Shown here in pieces: positions 18,422 through 27,373 of a DNA stretch of 64,000 nt. The notes under the pieces are model-generated. The model searched no databases, was not told where the DNA came from, and was given only the letters and a program-made list of their open reading frames with translations. Both the position numbers and the translations under genes were made by a program. Numbering within the stretch: the stretch's first letter is position 1; each line of letters opens with the position of its first letter. This stretch comes from Flavobacterium ginsenosidimutans (lineage in GTDB: Bacteria > Bacteroidota > Bacteroidia > Flavobacteriales > Flavobacteriaceae): assembly GCF_003254625.1 (NCBI RefSeq), contig NZ_QJRJ01000064.1, positions 1-64,000 on the forward strand, read 5' to 3'.

Positions 18422-19156
18422 ATGAAAAAAATTTTATGTCTTTTCGGAGCTTTGACTCTGTTATTAACCTCTTGTTCAAGTGAAGATTCTCCTTCTTCAG
18501 ATCTTGTTTTACTTAAGAAAAACGTTATCACAACACCTGAAGGTGACAAAATTACTGTCAATTATAAATATGACGGCAATAAAATTGTAAGTACAACAGA
18601 TGACTCAGGTGATGTAGGTTTGTATTATACTTATACGGGAGATCTAATTACTAAAATAGAATTTAAATATGCTGATGGAACAGTAGATCAGATTAATACA
18701 TTTTCTTATAACGCAGAAGGCAAATTAACCACTTTTGTTAGAGTAGAGCCAAATATGGATTGGGGGCATAAAGAAGTTTATACTTATAATGCTGATGGTA
18801 CAGTTACAGCGCAATCATTTTCTGGAGATGGAACAACTCAAACACTTGAAGGAACAACCAACACCATTAAATTTGTAAATGGAGAGGTTAGTGAGATAAT
18901 AAGTGAAGACGCAAGCTGGGAAAATCATAAATACACTTATGATAATAAAAACAATCCTACGAAAAATATTTTAGGAATGGATAAAATTGCATTCGTTGAC
19001 GGAGAAGGTAATGGAGTTAAATTTAATATTTTAACTGATACATCAGAAGGTGACTTATGGACAAACAGTACTTTTACTTATAATGAGAATGGTTATCCAG
19101 TTAAAGAAGTTAATACAGGATCTGATAGTTTAGGTACTATTGAATATTTTTATTAA
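18422..19156 (+). CDS. Putative lipoprotein, paralogue 1 of 3
   Basis: A 244-residue lipoprotein. The signal peptide MKKILCLFGALTLLLTSC puts the lipid-modified cysteine at residue 18, followed by an acidic/Ser-rich linker (SSEDSPSSD) typical of surface-exposed Bacteroidota lipoproteins. The body has repeated Tyr-rich beta motifs (VNYKYDGNKIV, LYYTYTGDLITKIEF, YTYNADGTV, YTYDNKNNPTKNILGMDKI) resembling YD/RHS-like or DUF4595-type repeats. It is clearly paralogous to the genes at 19245 and 21331, sharing the signal peptide and the YD-NKN-P-KNI-G segment. No enzymatic motif is present, and its function is unknown. A terminator hairpin follows. Confidence 0.85.
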   Translation: MKKILCLFGALTLLLTSCSSEDSPSSDLVLLKKNVITTPEGDKITVNYKYDGNKIVSTTDDSGDVGLYYTYTGDLITKIEFKYADGTVDQINTFSYNAEGKLTTFVRVEPNMDWGHKEVYTYNADGTVTAQSFSGDGTTQTLEGTTNTIKFVNGEVSEIISEDASWENHKYTYDNKNNPTKNILGMDKIAFVDGEGNGVKFNILTDTSEGDLWTNSTFTYNENGYPVKEVNTGSDSLGTIEYFY

Positions 19157-19179
19157 TAGTTGAACCTGTTTTATTTATA

Positions 19180-19210
19180 AAAGCCAGATGCAAATGCTTC
19201 TGGCTTTCTT
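19180..19210 (+). terminator. Terminator after lipoprotein paralogue 1
   Basis: AAAGCCAGA / TCTGGCTTT stem followed by CTTAC. The T-run is short, so it may be leaky into the next paralogue. Confidence 0.6.
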
Positions 19211-19244
19211 ACTTTTGCAAAGTTTAATAAAAAATACCTCAATC

Positions 19245-20027
19245 ATGAAAAAAATCTTATGTCTTTTTGGAGCTTTAGCACTACTATTCTCATCATGTTC
19301 AAGTGAAGAAAATTCTTCTCCTGAAGCAAATGATGGTACATTTCCAAAAAGTATTATAACTACTTACTCAGGATCTCCGGCCGATACTACTTTTATCACT
19401 TATAAAGATGATAAAATTGAAAGCATGACCACTAAAAAAAACAAAATTTATTTTTTTTACGAAGGAGGATTAATTCAATCTAAACAGTATTATGAGATTG
19501 TTCAAGGTAAAGAAAACAAGACTACAGTTGTAACTTACTTTTATGAAAACGGAAAACTAGCATCAAGTAAATTTATTAGTAGCATTAGTATAGATTATCC
19601 GAATGGAAAATTCGCAGGTAGAAATGTATATACCTTTGTATCGGACACACTAATTAAAGTGCAAAGATTTGACACGGATCAATTTACCAATATTGAAAAA
19701 GAAAGCGATACTTATAATATGCTGATCTATAAAAATGGAAATGTAATTAGAAATACCACTGTAAATGGCAAAACAGCACTTGATATGTATGCGCAAATTT
19801 ATGAGTATGACAATAAAAATTCTCCGTTTAAAAATATTAAGGGTATCAATCTATTAATTGCTGAAGAGATGTCCTCGAGCAATAATATTTTAACAATTTC
19901 GAGTAATACAAATTTTGTTTACGATAAGAATACTTATGAATATAATGATGAAGGATATCCAAGTTTAAAAACGTATTATAAAGGTGGAGGAGAACAGGTC
20001 TCAAGTACAACAAAATATTTATATTAA
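19245..20027 (+). CDS. Putative lipoprotein, paralogue 2 of 3
   Basis: A 260-residue lipoprotein from the ATG at 19245; an upstream in-frame start at 19188 would add 19 residues ahead of the signal peptide, overlap the preceding terminator, and is rejected. MKKILCLFGALALLFSSC (lipid cysteine 18) is almost identical to paralogue 1, followed by SSEENSSPEAND. The body keeps YKDDKIESMTTKKNKIYFFY, VVTYFYENGKL, YEYDNKNSPFKNIKGINLL and YEYNDEGYPSLKTYYKG. The signal peptide and the YDNKN segment show duplication from a common ancestor. The role is unknown; surface or outer-membrane localisation is likely. It is closed by a hairpin terminator. Confidence 0.85.
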   Translation: MKKILCLFGALALLFSSCSSEENSSPEANDGTFPKSIITTYSGSPADTTFITYKDDKIESMTTKKNKIYFFYEGGLIQSKQYYEIVQGKENKTTVVTYFYENGKLASSKFISSISIDYPNGKFAGRNVYTFVSDTLIKVQRFDTDQFTNIEKESDTYNMLIYKNGNVIRNTTVNGKTALDMYAQIYEYDNKNSPFKNIKGINLLIAEEMSSSNNILTISSNTNFVYDKNTYEYNDEGYPSLKTYYKGGGEQVSSTTKYLY

Positions 20028-20033
20028 ATAGAA

Positions 20034-20066
20034 AGCCAAATACTTAATGTATTTGGCTGCTTTTTT
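20034..20066 (+). terminator. Terminator after lipoprotein paralogue 2
   Basis: Ten-base stem AGCCAAATAC / GTATTTGGCT followed by GC and a run of six T. Confidence 0.8.
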
Positions 20067-20182
20067 AGATTTTTCCTGTTTTAGAAGACCTTTTACAATT
20101 AAAAAAATAATCTTGCATTGGATAATTTTAAACGAAACAATTGAATATAAATACTAATTTGTACAAGATCCAAAACCATAAA

Positions 20183-20213
20183 AAACCAAATGCTTTTTTG
20201 TATTTGGTTTTTT
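20183..20213 (+). terminator. Second terminator-like hairpin
   Basis: AAACCAAATGC / GTATTTGGTTT followed by T-run. It lies 117 bases after the previous terminator with no gene between, so it may end an unrecognised short transcript or be a degenerate duplicate. Confidence 0.6.
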
Positions 20214-20255
20214 TGTTGAATAAAATAACCGAAATTTGTTTAAAAACCCGAAGTA

Positions 20256-21215
20256 ATGCAATTCAGAACCCAAATTCCCATTTCAAAAAGTAATAATCCG
20301 ATCGATTATAATTCGAAAGTACTTTCTATTGGATCTTGTTTTGCAGAAAATATGGCGGAGAAATTCGATTATTTTAAATTTCAAAATGAAACAAATCCGT
20401 TTGGGATAATTTTTAATCCAGTTTCAATTGAGAAATTATTTGATAGAGTTTCTAAACAGGAATTGTTTGGAGAAAAAGATGTTTTCTTTCACAATGAACG
20501 CTGGCATAGCTACGAAGTGCATTCCGATTTGAGTAATTCAGACCGACAAGAATTGTTGGAAACGCTTAACAAAGCAATTACTGAAACCTATAAACAAATC
20601 AAAGAAGCAACACATATCATTATCACTTTTGGGACTTCGTGGATTTACAGAAACATAGAAAAAGATGAAATTGTAGCCAATTGCCATAAAGTTCCTCAAA
20701 AGCAATTTGCGAAAGAATTATTATCGGTTGAAGTAATTCAAAAAAGTATTCAAAATACAATCGGCGCTATTCAGACTTTAAACCCAAATATTAATTTCAT
20801 ATTTACGATTTCTCCTGTAAGACATATCAAAGACGGTTTTGTAGAAAATCAGCTGAGCAAATCGCATTTATTTACAGCGCTTCATCAGGTTTTAAAAACT
20901 TATAATTCAAAATTCATAACTCATAATTATTTTCCTTCGTACGAAATCATGATGGACGAACTTCGTGATTACCGTTTTTATAACGAAGATATGCTTCATC
21001 CCAACCAAATTGCGATTGATTATATCTGGAAGCTTTTCAGCGAAAGCCACATTTCAGAGAACAGTTTTTCTATAATGAAAGAAGTAGACGAAATCCAAAA
21101 AAGCCTGCGTCATAGAAGTTTTAATCCAGAATCAGACCAGCATAAAAAATTCTTAGCCAATCTTCAGCAAAAAATGAAAAACGTTGAGGAAAAATGGCCT
21201 CATATTGTGTTTTAA
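20256..21215 (+). CDS. GSCFA domain protein
   Basis: A 319-residue cytoplasmic protein of the GSCFA family, named after the motif seen here at residues 26-30 in VLSIGSCFAENMAEK. These proteins resemble SGNH/GDSL hydrolases. The block IIITFGTSWIY and the late DMLHPNQ motif (Asp and His near 245-248) fit the catalytic layout. The substrate is unknown. There is no signal peptide. It is flanked by paralogous lipoprotein genes but probably unrelated in function. The length is normal for the family. Confidence 0.9.
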   Translation: MQFRTQIPISKSNNPIDYNSKVLSIGSCFAENMAEKFDYFKFQNETNPFGIIFNPVSIEKLFDRVSKQELFGEKDVFFHNERWHSYEVHSDLSNSDRQELLETLNKAITETYKQIKEATHIIITFGTSWIYRNIEKDEIVANCHKVPQKQFAKELLSVEVIQKSIQNTIGAIQTLNPNINFIFTISPVRHIKDGFVENQLSKSHLFTALHQVLKTYNSKFITHNYFPSYEIMMDELRDYRFYNEDMLHPNQIAIDYIWKLFSESHISENSFSIMKEVDEIQKSLRHRSFNPESDQHKKFLANLQQKMKNVEEKWPHIVF

Positions 21216-21330
21216 TGTATAAAAGAAAGTTTTTTTGAATTTCGGTTTGAAAATATTCAAAACAAAAAATAAACAAATTGTTATGTTTTGATCCTAAAAT
21301 TATGTTTATTTGTAATAAATACCTTTAAAT

Positions 21331-22050
21331 ATGATGAGAAAAATTACTTATTTGCTTTGCATTTCGCTAATGATGTTAACATCTTGTTCAAACGATGATA
21401 ACGCTGCTCAGAATACTGAGAGCAGAGTACCAAAAAAACAAATTATTTCTGATCTTGATGGTCCAGTGGCTATTGATTTCGTCTTTGATGGAAATAAAAT
21501 TGTTAGCAGTACATATACCGACAATTATGTTGTAAAATACACTTATACCGGAGATTTAATTACCAAGAAAGAAGCTTCAGACTTTACAGATGAGTATAAT
21601 TATACTAATGGAAAATTGACAACTTATTTGCGAAAACTTCCAGGACGTGATTACTATGATAAGTATTCTTATACTTATGAATCTAGTGATGTTGTTTCAT
21701 TTGTAATATCTCGAGTTACTATTTCAACTGGTGCAGAAGAAATCATTTCTCCAAAGAATATTTATACATTAAAGGATGGAAATATCATAAAATATGAAAC
21801 TTCATCATCTGTAACAACATATAAATATGACGATAAAAATAGTCCGATGAGAAATGTTTTAGGGTTTAATAAAATCTTTGAAGAGCAGCCACAAGTTAGC
21901 TCATCGGTTAATAATGTAATAAGTTATACAGTCACTTTAGTAGATAACAATAGTTATACCAATGAGATAACATATGCTTTTGATGAAAATAATTTTCCTA
22001 CTGAAATGAACTACAAAGCGATATCCTTTAAATGCACATATTCCTATTAG
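21331..22050 (+). CDS. Putative lipoprotein, paralogue 3 of 3
   Basis: A 239-residue lipoprotein with signal MMRKITYLLCISLMMLTSC (lipid cysteine 19; start at 21331 or the adjacent ATG at 21334). It carries the same body motifs as the genes at 18422 and 19245: IDFVFDGNKIVSST, VVKYTYTGDLITKKEA, YKYDDKNSPMRNVLGFNKI and an aromatic C-terminus CTYSY. It is more diverged in the signal peptide than the other two and separated from them by the GSCFA gene. Function is unknown. Three related copies within 4 kb suggest local duplication and diversification of a surface lipoprotein. Confidence 0.85.
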   Translation: MMRKITYLLCISLMMLTSCSNDDNAAQNTESRVPKKQIISDLDGPVAIDFVFDGNKIVSSTYTDNYVVKYTYTGDLITKKEASDFTDEYNYTNGKLTTYLRKLPGRDYYDKYSYTYESSDVVSFVISRVTISTGAEEIISPKNIYTLKDGNIIKYETSSSVTTYKYDDKNSPMRNVLGFNKIFEEQPQVSSSVNNVISYTVTLVDNNSYTNEITYAFDENNFPTEMNYKAISFKCTYSY

Positions 22051-22080
22051 TAAAACGTATATAGCGATATAGAAAATCTT

Positions 22081-22112
22081 AAAGCCAAATAATTTTATTG
22101 TTTGGCTTTTTT
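22081..22112 (+). terminator. Terminator after lipoprotein paralogue 3
   Basis: AAAGCCAAA / TTTGGCTTT stem and T-run. It is similar in sequence to the terminators of the other two paralogues, as if duplicated with the genes. Confidence 0.75.
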
Positions 22113-22261
22113 ATTGGTCTTAATAAATGATTTAGCAGTGAAATTTTAGAATAATTGCTCATAATTATGTAAATTGTTAAGGTTTAAATTTTACATTTTT
22201 GTAAGATGTGTAACCCTGCTTTTTTCAGAAGCAATTTGAATCTTAACGATTTTATTGACGT

Positions 22262-25200
22262 ATGAATAAGAAACCCAGACATTTTCTTAAAAAAATACTT
22301 CGCATTCTAATATGGTGCGTGGTTTCTGTGGTTGCGCTATTATTACTTCTAATTATTTTAATCCAAGTTCCGTCAGTCCAAAATTTCGTTAAGGACAAGG
22401 CGATAACATATCTTCAAGGAAAAATAAAAACCAAAGTTTCTCTGGATAAAATTTTGATCAAATTTCCAAAAGATGTAGTGCTGGAAGGTTTCTATTTTGA
22501 AGATCAAAAGAAAGATACTTTGTTGGCTGGTAAACGATTAGAAGTTGATGTTGATCTTTTTAAATTGGTAAGCAGCGAACTGGAAATCAATTCAGTTTCA
22601 TTAGAAAACGTAAAAGCCAATATTTCAAGAAACAAAGACGGCGTTTTCAATTTCGATTATATCATAAAAGCATTTGAATCTAAAGAGCCGAAAGTAGAAG
22701 ATCCAAATGCTAAACCTTTCAAAATCTCTGTTGTAAAGGTAAATCTCGATCAAGTTAAATTCAATTTTAAAGATGATTTTTCGAAAAATGATATTCGAGT
22801 AAATCTTACTCATTTTGATACGAAATTCAAAAAGTTTGATTTGGATCAAATGGATTTTAATATTCCGAATATCAATTTGAATGGATTGAAAGTAGTTTTG
22901 GATCAAGATGTTGTCGAGAAGATTGCTGAAGTTTCTGTTAAAACCGTTGATACCGTTTCAAAGCGCCCAGATTTCAAACTGAAACTGGATAAAATCACTT
23001 TATCTAAAATCGATATTTTATACGATAATAAAGATTCCAAATTAAATTCAGGCATTCGTTTAGGAAATTTAAATCTGGCCGTAAACAAAATTGATTTAAA
23101 CAAACAGCTTTTAGATTTCGATACTTTCGAAGTAAAAAATCTTAGCGGAAATCTAAGATTAGGCGCAAAAGACAAACAAATTCAAACTCCAAATTTAGAT
23201 ACAACTGCAATAAAACAAGCAGGTTGGAAAGTGAAACTCAATGAAACCAATCTAGAAAATATCGCTTTCAAATTTGATGATATGCAGTCAAAATCCAAAA
23301 CAAAAGGTATTGATTATGCACACTTAGATTTGAATAAATTCAACTTTAAAGCCGACAAATTGTATTACGGAAATGATACCATTTCTGGAAATATTAAAAC
23401 ATTGACTGTAAACGAAAAAAGCGGTTTGCAGATTCAAGCTTTAAAAACAGATTTCTTTTATGGTCCAAAAAGTGCCACATTAGAAAATCTGTATTTTAAA
23501 ACGCCACAAACTCTTGTTCAAGATAAAGTTAAGGCGCAATATAAATCACTAGAATCACTTCAAAAAGATTTAGGAAATCTCGCTATTGATGCCAATTTGA
23601 AACAGTCAAAAATTGGTTTCAAAGATATTTTATTGTTTGTTCCCGATTTGCAGAAAACAAATCCGTTTAAAAGTAATCCAAATGCGATTTTGTATGTAGA
23701 CAGTCGCGTGAGTGGGAAAGTAAAAGATTTGAATATTTCGAAATTTGAAATGAGCGGAATCGGTTCTACAAAAGTTTCCCTTTCGGGGAAAATTTCTGGA
23801 CTTCCTGATGCTCAAAAAGCATATTATGATCTGAATATCAAGAAGATTTCGAGTACTTCAAAAGACATTAATATGTTTATGCCAGCAGGAACAATTCCGA
23901 AAAACATACAATTGCCTTCGCAGTTAAGTTTGCAAGGAAAATTTAAAGGTTCGGTACAGAATTTCAAAACCAATTTGGTCTTAAATAGCAGTTTTGGAAA
24001 TGCAAAAGTCGATGCGTTATTTGATCAGCGAATCAAGAAAAAAGAAAAATACGATGCAGACGTTTCTTTGCAGGAATTTGATTTAGGACGATTAATCAAA
24101 AACGATTCAATCGGAAAAATTACGCTTAAAGCGAAAGTTAAAGGAAATGGTTTAGATCCAAAAACAGCAAATGCAGCGATTGATGGTTTGGTTCAGAAAG
24201 CAGTTTTTAATCGATATACATATAAGAATTTAGCTTTAAAAGGAAATATCGAAAATGGTTCTTTCGCAGTAAAATCTGGAATGAAAGATCCGAATCTGAA
24301 TTTTGATTTAACTGCAAGCGGAGACACAAAAGACAAATACCCAACTGTAAAATTAAAACTGAATTTAGATATTGCCGATTTAGAAAAGTTGAATCTGCAC
24401 GCGGGCCCGATGAAACTTCGCGGAAATGTCGATGCCGATATTACCAACAGTAATCCAGATTTTCTAAACGGAAAAGTGTTTTTATCCAATATTCAGATTT
24501 TGCAAGATGTTGAGCCAATTGTTTTGGATTCGATTCGTGTTTTGGCTTTCGCAGATAAAGACAGTAATTCGATTAAAATTTCGTCTCAATTTCTAAAAGC
24601 AGAAGTGACTGGAAAATACAAACTGACGACTTTGGCAAATTCAGTTCAAAAGTCATTATCGAAATATATTGATCTTAAAAACCCGAAAGTCAACGCAGAA
24701 TCAGATGAGCAAAGACTGGCGTTTATGTTGAAAGTTGATAATGATCCAGTGCTTTTTAAATTGTTGCCAAAACTGACAGGTTTAGAGCCTTTTACAATCA
24801 ATGGAAAATACAATAATCAGACGGATTCTTTAGAAGTAAAAGGAACGATTCCGAGAATTGTTTACGCAAATAACACTATTTCTGATGGACGAATCAATAT
24901 TGTGGCAAAAGAAAATGCTTTAGAATATTCGGTTTCTGTTGCTACAATTGAAAGCGGTTCTTTAAAAATTCCGTTTACAAGTTTAAGCGGAGAAGTTCAA
25001 AATAATATTTTGACTTATGCGCTTGAAGTTCAGGATGCAAAACAAAAACAGCAATATTTTATTGCAGGTGAATTTAAAGCAGAAGATTCTAAAAATATAG
25101 TAAAGTTCGATTCTGAAAACTTCATTTTAAATTATGACAAATGGAATGTCGATCCAGAAAATTCAATTGAATTTGGAGAAAAAAGACTGTATGTCAATAA

Positions 25201-27373
25201 ATTCAATTTGAATAATAATGGAAATGAGTTAAAAATGCAATCGCAAGGAAATCAAGATAATGCGCCGTTACAAGTCGACTTTGTAAACTTCAAAATTGAA
25301 ACCATTATGAATATGGTTAAAAAAGACGAGTTGTTAATGCAAGGTTTGATAAACGGAAATGCTTTGGTTGAAAATGTAATGACAAACCCGATTTTTACAT
25401 CAGATTTAAAAATTGATGATTTTACTTTTAAAGGATCAAAAGTTGGTGATTTAGAAATAAAAGTTGACAATAAAACTGCCAATATGCTTGCCGCAAATGT
25501 AGCTTTGAGCGACGAAGGAAACGATCTAAAACTGACAGGAGATTATCAGTTAGACGCTGGAAATTTTGATTTTGATGTTGCAATTAATAAACTGTACATC
25601 AAAAGTATTCAAGGATTCAGTATGGGAAATATTACTGAAGGACAGGGTTTTCTATCGGGAAATTTTAAATTGACAGGAAATACTTCTGCTCCAAAAATTA
25701 ATGGAGAATTAAACTTTAATGATGCTGGTTTTAGAGTAACGCAACTGAATTCCTATTTTAAAACTAAAAATGAAAAAATCACCTTCAATAACGAAACCAT
25801 TTCATTTGATAAATTTTCTCTTTTTGACGAAAACGATAATGAATTATATGTAAACGGAACAATTCAGTCTCCAGATTTTGTTAAATATAATTTCAATTTG
25901 GTTGTTGAAGCAAACGATTTTAGAGCGATTAATTCGAAAGCAAAAGACAACGATTTGTTTTATGGCGATTTGTTTTTGGACACAAAACTGAATATCAAAG
26001 GAAATCTCGATAGTCCTGTTATTGACGGAACGCTAAAAATCAATAAAGAAACCAAATTTACAGTCGTAATGCCTCAATCAGATCCTTCAATTGCTGATAG
26101 AGAAGGAATTGTAGAATTTGTGGATGAAGACAATTTGTATTTGCGACAAACGGTTGATATGCAGAACAAACTGAATCAATCGGAATTGAAAGGAATGAAC
26201 GTTAATGTCGCAATTTCGATTGATAAAGAAGCAGAATTAACTCTCCTGATTGATAAATCTAATGGCGATTATTTGAATTTGAAAGGAGAAGCAGAGTTAG
26301 TAGGCGGAATCGATCAATCTGGAAAAACAACTTTGACAGGAAAATATGAATTTTCAGATGGTTCTTATCAAATGAATTTCAACGGAATCAAAAGAAAATT
26401 TGATATTCAAAAAGGAAGTTTTATTACTTGGAACGGCGAACCAACAATGGCAACTTTAAATATTACAGCTATTTATAAAGTTAATACTGCGCCAATTGAT
26501 TTGTTAGGAAGTCAGTTGACAAATCTACCTCCATCGGTTCAAAATACTTATAAACAAAAACTTCCTTTTCAGACTTTGTTGAAAATGAATGGAGAATTGC
26601 TTAAACCAGAAATCTCATTTGGAATTGTGCTTCCAGAAGGGAATTATAATGTTTCTACAGATGTTGTAGATATGACACAAACAAAACTGAAACAATTAGA
26701 GCAAGATCCAGCGGAATTGAATAAACAGGTTTTTGCACTTTTATTGTTAAACCGATTTGTGGGCGAAAATCCGTTTTCTAGTGAAAGTGGCGGTACAAAT
26801 GCAGAATCTTTTGCTAGACAAAGTGTAAGTAAAATTCTTTCGCAGCAATTAAATAATCTGGCAGGAGATCTTATTACAGGTTTTGAAGTAAATTTTGATT
26901 TAGAATCGACAGAAGATTACACGACAGGAACCATGCAAAACAGAACTGATTTGAATGTCGAGGTTTCTAAAAAATTACTAGACGATCGTTTGAAAGTTAC
27001 TGTTGGAAGCAGTTTTGGAGTAGAAGGACAGGAACGCGCCAACGAAGAAACAACCAACATTGCGGGCGATGTAGCATTAGATTATCAATTGACAAAAGAC
27101 GGTCGCTATATGGTTCGTGCCTATCGTAAAAATCAATATCAGGTTGCAGTTGAAGGTCAGGTAATTGAGACTGGAGTGGCGTTTGTAATCACGATGAGTT
27201 ACAATAAATTCAGAGAACTTTTTCATCGTACAGAAAAAGAGAAACAATTAATTAGAGAAGAAAAAATACGTAAGGAAAAAGAAAAACAGAAAAAGAAAGA
27301 ACAGAAGGAAAAGGAAAAATTGCAGGAGAACGAAGACGAAAAAACAATTGAAGGAAATGAGCAGAAAACATAA
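22262..27373 (+). CDS. tamB: TamB-type translocation and assembly module protein
   Basis: A 1703-residue AsmA-like/TamB protein. It has one N-terminal membrane helix (about 14-35), then a very long repetitive beta-strand region typical of bridge-like lipid transfer proteins (beta-taco fold), and the conserved C-terminal TamB (DUF490) domain (about 1250-1640), with TLTGKYEFSDGSYQMNF and NLEVSK-like strands. A lysine/glutamate-rich tail (about 1655-1703) is charged and low in complexity. TamB spans the periplasm and moves phospholipid or assists outer-membrane assembly. Its 3' end overlaps the tamL start by 17 bases, implying translational coupling. This pairing with an outer-membrane TamL is characteristic of Bacteroidota. 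Confidence 0.93.
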   Translation: MNKKPRHFLKKILRILIWCVVSVVALLLLLIILIQVPSVQNFVKDKAITYLQGKIKTKVSLDKILIKFPKDVVLEGFYFEDQKKDTLLAGKRLEVDVDLFKLVSSELEINSVSLENVKANISRNKDGVFNFDYIIKAFESKEPKVEDPNAKPFKISVVKVNLDQVKFNFKDDFSKNDIRVNLTHFDTKFKKFDLDQMDFNIPNINLNGLKVVLDQDVVEKIAEVSVKTVDTVSKRPDFKLKLDKITLSKIDILYDNKDSKLNSGIRLGNLNLAVNKIDLNKQLLDFDTFEVKNLSGNLRLGAKDKQIQTPNLDTTAIKQAGWKVKLNETNLENIAFKFDDMQSKSKTKGIDYAHLDLNKFNFKADKLYYGNDTISGNIKTLTVNEKSGLQIQALKTDFFYGPKSATLENLYFKTPQTLVQDKVKAQYKSLESLQKDLGNLAIDANLKQSKIGFKDILLFVPDLQKTNPFKSNPNAILYVDSRVSGKVKDLNISKFEMSGIGSTKVSLSGKISGLPDAQKAYYDLNIKKISSTSKDINMFMPAGTIPKNIQLPSQLSLQGKFKGSVQNFKTNLVLNSSFGNAKVDALFDQRIKKKEKYDADVSLQEFDLGRLIKNDSIGKITLKAKVKGNGLDPKTANAAIDGLVQKAVFNRYTYKNLALKGNIENGSFAVKSGMKDPNLNFDLTASGDTKDKYPTVKLKLNLDIADLEKLNLHAGPMKLRGNVDADITNSNPDFLNGKVFLSNIQILQDVEPIVLDSIRVLAFADKDSNSIKISSQFLKAEVTGKYKLTTLANSVQKSLSKYIDLKNPKVNAESDEQRLAFMLKVDNDPVLFKLLPKLTGLEPFTINGKYNNQTDSLEVKGTIPRIVYANNTISDGRINIVAKENALEYSVSVATIESGSLKIPFTSLSGEVQNNILTYALEVQDAKQKQQYFIAGEFKAEDSKNIVKFDSENFILNYDKWNVDPENSIEFGEKRLYVNKFNLNNNGNELKMQSQGNQDNAPLQVDFVNFKIETIMNMVKKDELLMQGLINGNALVENVMTNPIFTSDLKIDDFTFKGSKVGDLEIKVDNKTANMLAANVALSDEGNDLKLTGDYQLDAGNFDFDVAINKLYIKSIQGFSMGNITEGQGFLSGNFKLTGNTSAPKINGELNFNDAGFRVTQLNSYFKTKNEKITFNNETISFDKFSLFDENDNELYVNGTIQSPDFVKYNFNLVVEANDFRAINSKAKDNDLFYGDLFLDTKLNIKGNLDSPVIDGTLKINKETKFTVVMPQSDPSIADREGIVEFVDEDNLYLRQTVDMQNKLNQSELKGMNVNVAISIDKEAELTLLIDKSNGDYLNLKGEAELVGGIDQSGKTTLTGKYEFSDGSYQMNFNGIKRKFDIQKGSFITWNGEPTMATLNITAIYKVNTAPIDLLGSQLTNLPPSVQNTYKQKLPFQTLLKMNGELLKPEISFGIVLPEGNYNVSTDVVDMTQTKLKQLEQDPAELNKQVFALLLLNRFVGENPFSSESGGTNAESFARQSVSKILSQQLNNLAGDLITGFEVNFDLESTEDYTTGTMQNRTDLNVEVSKKLLDDRLKVTVGSSFGVEGQERANEETTNIAGDVALDYQLTKDGRYMVRAYRKNQYQVAVEGQVIETGVAFVITMSYNKFRELFHRTEKEKQLIREEKIRKEKEKQKKKEQKEKEKLQENEDEKTIEGNEQKT

